A DNA stretch of 20,323 nucleotides, from NCBI GenBank assembly GCA_900553025.1, contig USBT01000023.1:1-20323 (forward strand), given 5' to 3'. Under the pieces are notes generated by a model. That model was not told the DNA's origin. It made no database searches and saw only the letters and a list, made by a program, of their open reading frames with translations. The position numbers and the translations under genes are program-made. This DNA comes from an uncultured Eubacteriales bacterium (GTDB lineage: Bacteria; Bacillota; Clostridia; Peptostreptococcales; Anaerovoracaceae). Shown here one piece after another: positions 7,093 to 13,378 of this stretch. The stretch's first letter is position 1. Every line of letters starts with the position of its first letter.

Positions 7093-7791
7093 TTAAGGCT
7101 TAACTATGAGTACAACTGGATTGCCAGGTATTGCATGGGAATGAGATTTGTCTGTATAGAAGTATACGACTCTTTTAAATGCAGGTCGATGAGGAGAACT
7201 GTTTAAATCTTTGTATAAATCGACATGGTAGTAAACAGTTTTTACATTTTTGTCATATAGGTATCCTGCGACTGCCATAAAAACACCAACGGGACCAGAG
7301 ATAGCAGCACCTAACGCGATAGCTATGGCTGTGATGGTCATATTTCGAAAAGAAGTATTTCCATTATAAGAGGATTGATATTTCCAATTGTATCCTGAAG
7401 CTGTTTTCTCTACATACATTGAATTTAGTTTTTTTCCCGAATCGGAAAAAGTTGTTATGCTTGAGTTTTCGACAATAGATTCAAATGAGTGTAAATAACT
7501 ATCCCCATTTTTTGTTACCTCGAAAACGGATGTATAAATTTTATTAGCAGATAAAATTTTATCAATATTTTTGAAAGTTTTACCATTTTCTGAGTAAGTG
7601 TAAATGACTTCTGAGTTTGAGATTTTTTTGAAATTAACCGTAGTGTTTTTTGCTAGTTCGCAGTTGATTTTAGACATATCTATATTTCCTAATTGGAGAT
7701 TTGTATTAGCAGAAACACTAATAGTAGATAAAAAACACATAAACAAAATTAAGAATAAACTTATTATTTTCTTTTTGGCTAAAATATTCAT
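7093..7791 (-). CDS. secreted protein with C-terminal Gly/Ala-rich hydrophobic segment, unknown function
   Basis: 232 residues from the ATG at 7791, chosen because AGGAGG lies seven bases upstream and a signal peptide starts right there; the frame stays open upstream to an ATG at 7839 (16 extra residues). Residues 1-28 are a typical Sec signal peptide (basic KKK, hydrophobic core, SVSA before NT). The mature part is polar and rich in Asn, Ser, Thr and Lys up to about 150. A glycine/alanine-rich hydrophobic stretch follows (151-178, containing IALGAAISGPVGVFMAVAG), then a Tyr- and Val-rich tail. There is no LPxTG motif or catalytic signature. The gene lies in an AT-rich unit with a small membrane protein downstream. 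A membrane-active peptide or toxin precursor is one possibility; a membrane-anchored surface protein is another. Confidence 0.7.
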   Translation of the reverse strand: MNILAKKKIISLFLILFMCFLSTISVSANTNLQLGNIDMSKINCELAKNTTVNFKKISNSEVIYTYSENGKTFKNIDKILSANKIYTSVFEVTKNGDSYLHSFESIVENSSITTFSDSGKKLNSMYVEKTASGYNWKYQSSYNGNTSFRNMTITAIAIALGAAISGPVGVFMAVAGYLYDKNVKTVYYHVDLYKDLNSSPHRPAFKRVVYFYTDKSHSHAIPGNPVVLIVKP

Positions 7792-7839
7792 GATTCCTCC
7801 TACGCGTTCAAATGTGATATTTTCATAATTATAGTACAT

Positions 7840-7866
7840 TTAACGACCCATTGGACTACCCTCCTT
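7840..7866 (-). promoter_or_regulatory. Shine-Dalgarno sequence with three-codon leader ORF
   Basis: On the minus strand AAGGAGGG (7866-7859) is followed at the ideal seven-base distance by ATG GGT CGT TAA (7851-7840), and the TAA is directly followed by the ATG at 7839 that opens the extended frame of the secreted-protein gene. The arrangement would allow termination and restart. Farther upstream the sequence is very AT-rich with a TATAAT at 7902-7897 but no clear -35. The rest of the 7840-8152 gap holds a palindrome, a terminator and the repeats listed separately. Confidence 0.45.
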
Positions 7867-7967
7867 GATAATACAAATTACTAAAACTTTATAATTATTA
7901 TAAAAGATAAAAAAATAAAATAAAAGTCTATTTTTAACAAAATTTTATGTTATTATTAAAGGAAAGC

Positions 7968-7983
7968 GTTACCTACAGGTAAC
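7968..7983. promoter_or_regulatory. palindrome, possible operator
   Basis: GTTACCT-AC-AGGTAAC is a 7-bp perfect inverted repeat with a two-base centre. It lies about 130 bases upstream of the secreted-protein gene and near the boundary of the AT-rich unit. It could bind a dimeric regulator; no function can be assigned. Confidence 0.4.
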
Positions 7984-8006
7984 AATTTGTATGGTCCCAT
8001 AAGAAA

Positions 8007-8029
8007 AGCCCCACCTTGTACGTGGGGCT
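8007..8029 (-). terminator. intrinsic terminator of the CofE-like gene
   Basis: An 8-bp GC-rich stem AGCCCCAC / GTGGGGCT with a 7-base loop. Read on the minus strand it is followed by TTTTCTT, which fits a terminator for the transcript of the CofE-like gene. On the plus strand it is followed by AATATTTTG, so it may work in both directions. Confidence 0.75.
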
Positions 8030-8044
8030 AATATTTTGTTCTTA

Positions 8045-8170
8045 TTTCAACACTTGAGCATTGTTAGTGTATGACCGAAGCCTCTTTCAACCCTTAAGCA
8101 TTGTTAGTATATGAGCGAATTAGTGGTCGAAGCATCCCTCTATGCTTGAGCATTAGTCTGTGTAGTGGTC
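8045..8170 (-). repeat. about three diverged repeats running from the CofE-like gene 3' end
   Basis: Bases 8045-8079 and 8085-8119 match at 31 of 35 positions (period 40). A more diverged third copy at about 8125-8170 overlaps the last codons and stop of the CofE-like gene. Shared words on the minus strand are CTTCGACCACTA, ACTAACAATGCT and CTCAAG. The second and third copies are therefore derived from, or seeded at, the gene end. Confidence 0.65.
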
Positions 8171-9370
8171 AAAGTAACCTTGAATATATACAAAAGGCGT
8201 TCCCTTGTCTCCGCTGCCAGATGTAAGGTCGCAGAGTGATCCGATAAGGTCAGTCAAGCGTCTTGGTGTAGTGCCCTGCTTTAACATATCATCATAGATA
8301 GACGAGTTTGCCTTGGCTTTGTTCTCAATGTAATCCCTCATAGCCTGCTGGAGCTCCTCGCCCTTTAGATTCTTAAATTCATTATCCGCAATATATTTTA
8401 ACTTTATCTCGTTAGGAGTGCCCTCCAGCCCCTTGGTGTATCCAGGCGAAACAACTGGGTCTGCAAGCTCCCAAATTTTGCCCACTGGGTCCTTAAAAGC
8501 GCCGTCCCCATATATCATAACCTCGATATTTTTGCCAGTTGCCTCCTTGATATCCGCCTGAATAGAATCGACAAACTCCTGACAGTTAATTGGGAATAGC
8601 TTCACCATATCCTCGGTTGCCTTGTTAGAACCTAGGATTCCGAACTCAGGATTTTAGCCACTTCCGTCAATAGGCTCAGTCATGATGTCATCCATCGACA
8701 AAACAATCTTTGCGCCTGCCTTTTCTGCGAGCTTCTTGGTTCTATGCCTTGTGTGAGTGTCACAAGCAAGCACGCAATCAGTATAATTAACGATAGCCTT
8801 AGGATTCTTGGAAAAGTAAATTTCAACAGCACATCCCTGCTCCTCAGCAAGCTCTTTGTAATAGTTGATGTAATCCATGCCGGTGAATGGATGTCGTGAC
8901 TTTCCAAAAAGCGATTCAAACTGCTTCTGATTGAGGACGTCCGTGTACGGATTTATGCCCTTTTCGTCAAGTGCGTCAAGGTCAACAAGGTGATTACCGA
9001 CCTCATCCGATGGGTAGCCCAGAAGCAGAACGATTTTGTCGACAGCTCTTGCGATTGCCTTTAGGCAGATTGCAAACCTGTTACGGCTCATGATAGGGAA
9101 AACAAGACCGAGTGGCTGACCACTGTAGCCGTTTTCGTCGAGCTTTCTTCTCAGACTTTCTGCAATCTGATCAAGGGTTGCATAATTATTTTCCGATCTG
9201 GCAAGGATTGACTCCGTAATAGCCAGAACATCACGGTTTCTTATTTTAAATTCTCCGGCTTCTGCTGCGTTTAACACAGTGTCGACCACAATTTTTTTAA
9301 GGTCATCACCCTCTTTAATAATAGGTGCTCTTAGACCTCTTGATACCGTTCCTACGAATCTCTTTTGCAT
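8153..9370 (-). pseudogene. CofE-like (F420-0:glutamyl ligase family) gene interrupted by one in-frame TAA
   Basis: Two open frames, 9370-8654 (238 codons) and a following one reaching 8153, are in the same frame with only a single TAA (8656-8654) between them; reading through gives a protein of about 405 residues, the usual length of the Clostridial branch of PF01996. The sequence around the stop is conserved in character: DGSG, stop, NPEFGILGSNKATED. Downstream blocks such as MIYGDGAFKDPVGKIWELADP and TPRRLTDLIGSLCDLTSGSGDKGTP are intact, so the damage is recent or is a sequencing error. From memory, relatives carry Tyr at this position, so one base change in TAY would explain it. The start ATG at 9370 has AAAGGA eight bases upstream. 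The inner ATG at 8608 lacks a usable ribosome binding site. The true substrate of these ligases in organisms without F420 is unknown. Confidence 0.85.
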
Positions 9371-9409
9371 CTTCGTTTCCTTTCTGATTTAAAATATTTT
9401 GTGAAAACT

Positions 9410-9442
9410 AAAAAGACCTGCTTGCAAGGGGTCAAAACAGGT
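9410..9442 (-). terminator. probable terminator of rnhA
   Basis: On the minus strand, about 30 bases after the rnhA stop, GACC-N11-GGTC (or the alternative ACCTG / CAGGT pairing) is followed by TTTTTAG. The stem is short. The perfect palindrome TTGCCGGCAA sits at 9442-9451, just before it. Confidence 0.5.
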
Positions 9443-9470
9443 TGCCGGCAAACATATGCAAGTTGCACGG

Positions 9471-10031
9471 CTATATCTTTTGGGTCTTAGCCTCATCGGC
9501 TCCCCTAACAGCCAAGGCATCGACCCGTACATTCATTTTTGTTATTGCTTTAAAATCCTCGAGAGAGAAATCGACGCGGCTCAAATCGCCGTCCTTTAGA
9601 AATTTCTCATATAACTTAAGCCAAGTGGACTCTTGCGAACTTAGGCTGACATGCCCCTTTACCTTGATAAATTGGACTGAGTGCCCATCCATTAGTGACA
9701 GTAGCTTTTCCCAGAGGTCCCGATTTTCGACAGGCTTCTTTGCAGCAGTTTTCCAACCGTTTTTTTCCCAATTTATGTACCATCTGTTCTTGAAACAGTT
9801 GACGATATAGGCACTATCGGTAAAAACCTGTATATCAAGGTTTGGCTTTTTGAGGGCAGAAAAAGCTTCTATCACACCAGTGAGCTCCATACGATTATTG
9901 GTCGTATCAGCTTCACCGCCATAAATTTCTTTTTCGTGTAAACCCAACTTTAAAATCGCGCCCCAACCGCCAAAATTATCCTCATTTTGATTGCCTGAGC
10001 ACGCACCGTCTGTAAAAATTTTCAATTTCAT
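9471..10031 (-). CDS. rnhA: ribonuclease HI with an enlarged C-terminal part
   Basis: Cytosolic endonuclease that cuts the RNA strand of RNA-DNA hybrids. All catalytic residues are visible: Asp8 (FTDGACSGN), Glu49 (NNRMELTG), Asp72 (FTDSAY) and Asp171 (NVRVDALA), plus His127 (KGH). The 186 residues exceed the roughly 155 of E. coli. The extra length lies between His127 and Asp171, 44 residues apart against about 10 in E. coli, and is rich in Lys, Leu and Asp (KLYEKFLKDGD, FSLEDF). MKLKIFTDG is the canonical N-terminus, so the ATG at 10031 is firm, yet there is no Shine-Dalgarno sequence. A near-consensus promoter ends six bases before the ATG, which suggests a leaderless mRNA. Confidence 0.94.
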   Translation of the reverse strand: MKLKIFTDGACSGNQNEDNFGGWGAILKLGLHEKEIYGGEADTTNNRMELTGVIEAFSALKKPNLDIQVFTDSAYIVNCFKNRWYINWEKNGWKTAAKKPVENRDLWEKLLSLMDGHSVQFIKVKGHVSLSSQESTWLKLYEKFLKDGDLSRVDFSLEDFKAITKMNVRVDALAVRGADEAKTQKI

Positions 10032-10037
10032 TTCTAA

Positions 10038-10066
10038 ATTATATGTTATGTCAAAAACAATTGCAA
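10038..10066 (-). promoter_or_regulatory. promoter of rnhA, placed for a leaderless transcript
   Basis: Minus-strand TTGCAA (10066-10061), 17-base spacer, perfect TATAAT (10043-10038), then TTAGAA and the ATG at 10031. With the usual six- to seven-base distance, transcription would start at or next to the A of the start codon. The -35 overlaps an arm of the alr terminator. Confidence 0.7.
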
Positions 10067-10119
10067 GGTTTTTGAAATGGAAATTTTAAAAAGTTTTTCA
10101 TCAAGACTAAAACCTTGCA
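10062..10119 (-). terminator. long inverted repeat after alr
   Basis: TGCAAGGTTTT (10062-10072) and AAAACCTTGCA (10109-10119) form a perfect 11-bp stem. On the minus strand ATTGTTTTTG follows the outer arm. Inside the 36-base loop a smaller stem is also possible: minus-strand AAGGTTTT with AAAACTTT, one G-U pair. Either could end the alr transcript. The outer arm shares the TTGCAA -35 box of rnhA. Confidence 0.5.
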
Positions 10120-10138
10120 GAATTTTTAGATGTTTAAA

Positions 10139-11278
10139 TTATTTAACAAAAACTTTAGGCAACCTCTGCCCAAAGGCACAAGTTATCTCGTAGTTGATAG
10201 TTCCAGTAGCATCAGCAATGTCATCCGCCAAAATAGTGTTTTTTCCGTCACTGCCCATTACAATTACCTCATCTCCGAGTTTAACATCAGGAACGTCTGT
10301 AACATCGACCATGCACTGATCCATGCAGATATTACCCGCAATAGGACACATAACACCGTTAACAATTACGTGTGCATTAGCGGAGTAAGGTCTAGGATAA
10401 CCGTCTGCATATCCAAGAGCAAGCGTCGCAATTTTTGAAGGCCTTTCTGATATAAATTTTCTACCATAGCCACATGAGAATCCAACAGGGACATCCTTGA
10501 GGTGGACGATTGCAGCTTTCACAGACATTACTGGTTTAATGTCAAGATTTTCCTTCAAAACCTCGTGAGACGGATAGCACCCGTACAAAATAATGCCTGG
10601 TCTTACAGCATCAAAGTATACATCAGGAATCTCCATGATAGATGCAGAGTTTGCAAGGGTTCTAAATGGAATTTCAATGCCACTTTCCGTAAGAGCTTTG
10701 AAAAACTTGTTGTATTTTTCCTCCTGCAAATGAGAAAAACTCTTGTCAGCGGCATCGGCTGTAGCCATATGGGAAAACATCCCCTTAATTTTAAAGTTGC
10801 TTAGCTTTGTCATTTCCTTAATTTCAGGGATTGCCTTGTCAACCTCATCGGCAAGATAACCTATTCGACCCATACCAGTATCGATAGCTATCAAAGCACT
10901 GATTATTTTGCTCTCAGCTTTTGCAGCTGAATCTATAGCCCTTGCATTATCGATTGAGCAAACGACAGGGGTCAAATCATACTTAATCAACGTATCAACG
11001 TAAAAATCAGGCGTCAGACCCAAAATAATAATTTCTTCTTGAGTTCCGTTATCCCGCAGATGAATTGCCTCAGAAAGCGTTGCAACTGCAAACATCTTAA
11101 CACCGTTTTCGCGTAGCACCTTTGCACATTCAACTGAACCATGTCCATATGCGTCTGCTTTTATTACTCCTATCATTTCGCGGGCAGGACCAATTTTTTC
11201 CCTAATTTTTTTGATATTGTAATCTAGGTTCGACAAGTTAACCTCTACCCATGCTGGCCTTACTGCTTCTTTAAACAT
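10139..11278 (-). CDS. alr: alanine racemase
   Basis: PLP-dependent interconversion of L- and D-alanine for peptidoglycan. From the ATG at 11278 the product has 379 residues, normal for the family; this start is preferred over the upstream ATG at 11314 because AAAGGA lies eight bases before it and because FKEAVRPAWVEVNL begins like other Alr proteins. Lys40 in VIKADAYGHG forms the Schiff base, Tyr271 in CGYGRKF is the second catalytic base, and RTLANSAS, LGYADGYPR and IAGNICMDQ are present. It lies 80 bases after purB on the same strand, possibly with its own weak promoter. Confidence 0.96.
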   Translation of the reverse strand: MFKEAVRPAWVEVNLSNLDYNIKKIREKIGPAREMIGVIKADAYGHGSVECAKVLRENGVKMFAVATLSEAIHLRDNGTQEEIIILGLTPDFYVDTLIKYDLTPVVCSIDNARAIDSAAKAESKIISALIAIDTGMGRIGYLADEVDKAIPEIKEMTKLSNFKIKGMFSHMATADAADKSFSHLQEEKYNKFFKALTESGIEIPFRTLANSASIMEIPDVYFDAVRPGIILYGCYPSHEVLKENLDIKPVMSVKAAIVHLKDVPVGFSCGYGRKFISERPSKIATLALGYADGYPRPYSANAHVIVNGVMCPIAGNICMDQCMVDVTDVPDVKLGDEVIVMGSDGKNTILADDIADATGTINYEITCAFGQRLPKVFVK

Positions 11279-11309
11279 ATTAATCTTCCTTTCATTAAAA
11301 ACTTTTACC

Positions 11310-11338
11310 GTCATACAAAACAGCTATAAAAAATGCAA
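11310..11338 (-). promoter_or_regulatory. weak possible promoter for alr
   Basis: Minus-strand TTGCAT (11338-11333), 17 bases, TATGAC (11315-11310) upstream of the preferred alr start. Both boxes match the consensus only partly. Read-through from purB is an equally good explanation for alr expression. Confidence 0.3.
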
Positions 11339-11358
11339 TTTAATATTTTACAAGTTTT

Positions 11359-12789
11359 TTATACATTGATTTCGGTTTTGACACCTATATCTTCTGAATT
11401 TTCACGAAGAATTGGCGCAATAACCTCTGAAATAAAATCAAGGGTCTGCTGCTCAGCTCTTCCAGTAAAATTTTCAGGCTTAATGATTTTGCTTATTTCC
11501 TCTTCACTTATATTAAATGCAGAATCCTCCGCGATTCTATGAAGAAGATCATTGGGTTTTCCTTCTTCCTTTACAGTTTTTGCTGCTGCCATCGAGTGAG
11601 TTCTGATACGCTCGTGAAGCTCCTGCCTATCACCGCCAGCCTTGACCGCATCCATCAATATATTTTCTGTAGCCATAAACGGTAGCTCCGCCATAAGCTG
11701 TGCCTCGATAACCTTAGGATATACGACAAGTCCGTCAGCTATGTTGTTGTAAAGCTCAAGGATTCCGTCTGTAGCGAGGAAGGCTTCGGGAACAGACAGC
11801 CTCTTGTTTGCTGAATCGTCTAGTGTGCGTTCGAACCACTGGGTTGCAGCGGTTATGGCAGGGTTAGTGTTGTTTACTATGACATAATTTGATAGCGCTG
11901 CCATTCTCTCAGAACGCATAGGATTTCTCTTGTAAGCCATTGCAGATGAACCAATCTGATGTTTTTCAAAAGGCTCCTCGACCTGCTTCATGTGCTGGAG
12001 TAGCCTTATGTCGTTGCTGAATTTATGTGCTGACTGTGCGAGACCTGAAAGTACGTTTAAGACCCTTGTGTCAACCTTTCTTGAGTAAGTCTGCCCCGAC
12101 ACAGCATAGCAGGCCGCAAAGCCCATTTTTTCGGCTATTTTGTTGTCGAGCTCCTTGCACTTTTCGTGGTCGCCCTCAAACAACTCAAGGAAGCTTGCCT
12201 GTGTGCCGGTTGTGCCCTTAGACCCCAAAAGCTTTAGCGTTGACAGCACATAATCGAGGTCCTCGAGGTCGAGGAGAAGTTCGTTAATCCAAAGGGTTGC
12301 ACGCTTTCCAACAGTGGTCGGCTGAGCGGCCTGATAGTGAGTATATGCCAAAGTTGGAAGTGCCGCGTATTTCTTAGCAAAATCAGATAGGCTTGCAATG
12401 ACAGAAATAAGTTTCTTCCTGATAAGCTTTAGACCTTCTGACATCAAAATAATATCTGTGTTATCTCCAACGAAGCAAGAAGTCGCTCCAAGGTGGATGA
12501 TTCCCTTTGCAGCGGGGCATTGCAACCCATAGGCATACACGTGCGACATCACATCGTGCCTGACCTCTTTTTCCCGTGCCTTAGCATCCTGAAAATTTAT
12601 CTCATCCTTAAACGCCTTTAGCTCATCAATCTGCTCCTCAGTGATTGGAAGCCCCAGCTCCCTCTCCGCCTCAGCAAGTGCAATCCAGAGCCTGCGCCAT
12701 GTCCTGAACTTGGTAAGCGGCGAAAATAGCTCCTTCATCTCCTTGCCAGCATAACGCTCCGAAAGGGGGCTCACATAAAATTCGTTCAT
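11359..12789 (-). CDS. purB: adenylosuccinate lyase
   Basis: Purine biosynthesis enzyme of the fumarase/aspartase superfamily: cleaves SAICAR to AICAR and adenylosuccinate to AMP, releasing fumarate. At 476 residues it belongs to the longer ADSL form (like the animal type) rather than the roughly 430-residue Bacillus type. Visible sites are RHDVMSHV (77-84), HLGATSCFVGDN (99-110), YTHYQAAQPTT with His151 (149-159) and the flexible signature loop GSSAMAYKRNPMRSE (280-294) with Ser281/Ser282. GGGAG seven bases before the ATG and a good promoter upstream support an independent transcript that may continue into alr. Confidence 0.96.
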   Translation of the reverse strand: MNEFYVSPLSERYAGKEMKELFSPLTKFRTWRRLWIALAEAERELGLPITEEQIDELKAFKDEINFQDAKAREKEVRHDVMSHVYAYGLQCPAAKGIIHLGATSCFVGDNTDIILMSEGLKLIRKKLISVIASLSDFAKKYAALPTLAYTHYQAAQPTTVGKRATLWINELLLDLEDLDYVLSTLKLLGSKGTTGTQASFLELFEGDHEKCKELDNKIAEKMGFAACYAVSGQTYSRKVDTRVLNVLSGLAQSAHKFSNDIRLLQHMKQVEEPFEKHQIGSSAMAYKRNPMRSERMAALSNYVIVNNTNPAITAATQWFERTLDDSANKRLSVPEAFLATDGILELYNNIADGLVVYPKVIEAQLMAELPFMATENILMDAVKAGGDRQELHERIRTHSMAAAKTVKEEGKPNDLLHRIAEDSAFNISEEEISKIIKPENFTGRAEQQTLDFISEVIAPILRENSEDIGVKTEINV

Positions 12790-12836
12790 TTCATTCTCCC
12801 GTAATAGTTATCATTTAAACGTTTTTCATCATTTAT

Positions 12837-12865
12837 TTTATATCACAAAACAGTAGTTTTTACAA
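12837..12865 (-). promoter_or_regulatory. promoter of purB
   Basis: Minus-strand TTGTAA (12865-12860), 17-base spacer, TATAAA (12842-12837), about 48 bases before the purB ATG. No obvious purine-box operator was seen beside it. Confidence 0.6.
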
Positions 12866-12897
12866 GAATCCTGCGCTTGAATTTAGACTAAATAAAA

Positions 12898-12925
12898 ACA
12901 GAGGATGGTTACGCTCATCCTCTGT
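12898..12925 (-). terminator. intrinsic terminator of the NrdD-tail-like gene
   Basis: A perfect 10-bp stem ACAGAGGATG / CATCCTCTGT with an 8-base loop. On the minus strand it is followed by TTTTATTT, 40 bases after the stop codon of the gene at 12965. It separates that gene from purB. Confidence 0.85.
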
Positions 12926-12964
12926 ATATAAACAACCAAGTTATAATGTTATTGCGTCGGTATA

Positions 12965-13240
12965 TTATGCTCGGTCAGAGCAACAAATACCATGTTTAAC
13001 CCTTGCAGCTTCCTCCGCAGCCTTAGCATTATTCCAGTGATCCATCGTTCCTACGAGGTAGCCTGTGATTCTTCTGATTCGTTCAAATTCAACAGGTGCA
13101 AATGTGTAACTTAGGTCAGCGTGGTCGCCACTAAGATTGATATTCAGCGAATTGAGCTTTCTGCCATGCTTCTCCTCTAAATATTCGACATATTTAGTAG
13201 CTTCTGCCGCACTCGCATTTCCAGTAATTTTAACATTCAT
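12965..13240 (-). CDS. small protein resembling the C-terminal tail of anaerobic ribonucleotide reductase (NrdD-like)
   Basis: 91 residues from the ATG at 13240, chosen because AGGAGG lies seven bases upstream; the longer open frame adds an unlikely 34-residue extension. The middle (FERIRRITGYLVGT, then WNNAKAAEEAARVKHG) matches, from memory, the pattern found at the end of anaerobic ribonucleoside-triphosphate reductases and in short stand-alone proteins annotated with that name. It is not the catalytic subunit: the radical-site region and the long ten-stranded barrel are absent. The C-terminus CCSDRA has two adjacent Cys. It has its own promoter and terminator. Its role is unknown; it might interact with NrdD encoded elsewhere. 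Confidence 0.7.
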   Translation of the reverse strand: MNVKITGNASAAEATKYVEYLEEKHGRKLNSLNINLSGDHADLSYTFAPVEFERIRRITGYLVGTMDHWNNAKAAEEAARVKHGICCSDRA

Positions 13241-13265
13241 CCCCATACCTCCTAATAAATCTAAT

Positions 13266-13294
13266 ATAATATATGATTGCGTTCTATAATTCAA
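13266..13294 (-). promoter_or_regulatory. promoter of the NrdD-tail-like gene
   Basis: Minus-strand TTGAAT (13294-13289), 17 bases, TATTAT (13271-13266), giving a leader of about 20 bases that includes the AGGAGG. A second upstream candidate is an extended -10, TGGTATAAT (-10 at 13336-13331), without a good -35. Confidence 0.5.
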
Positions 13295-13378
13295 TTCTAT
13301 CACGCAGGGCTGTAAAAGAACTATAAACGCATTATACCACAATTAAACTAGATATGGTAGATGTTTTTTGAATTTTTG

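Noticed and set aside
8654..8656. Programmed read-through or recoded amino acid at the internal TAA
   Set aside because: TAA is not a pyrrolysine or selenocysteine codon, and the context GGC TAA AAT is not a known read-through signal; a nonsense mutation or error is simpler.
9442..9810. 122-codon plus-strand frame opposite rnhA
   Set aside because: Antisense to the conserved rnhA sequence; composition is that of a shadow frame.
13325..13378. Terminator between the CoA-transferase and the NrdD-tail-like gene
   Set aside because: CTA/TAG-type pairing around TAGATATGGTAGAT is too weak; no clear hairpin with T-run seen.
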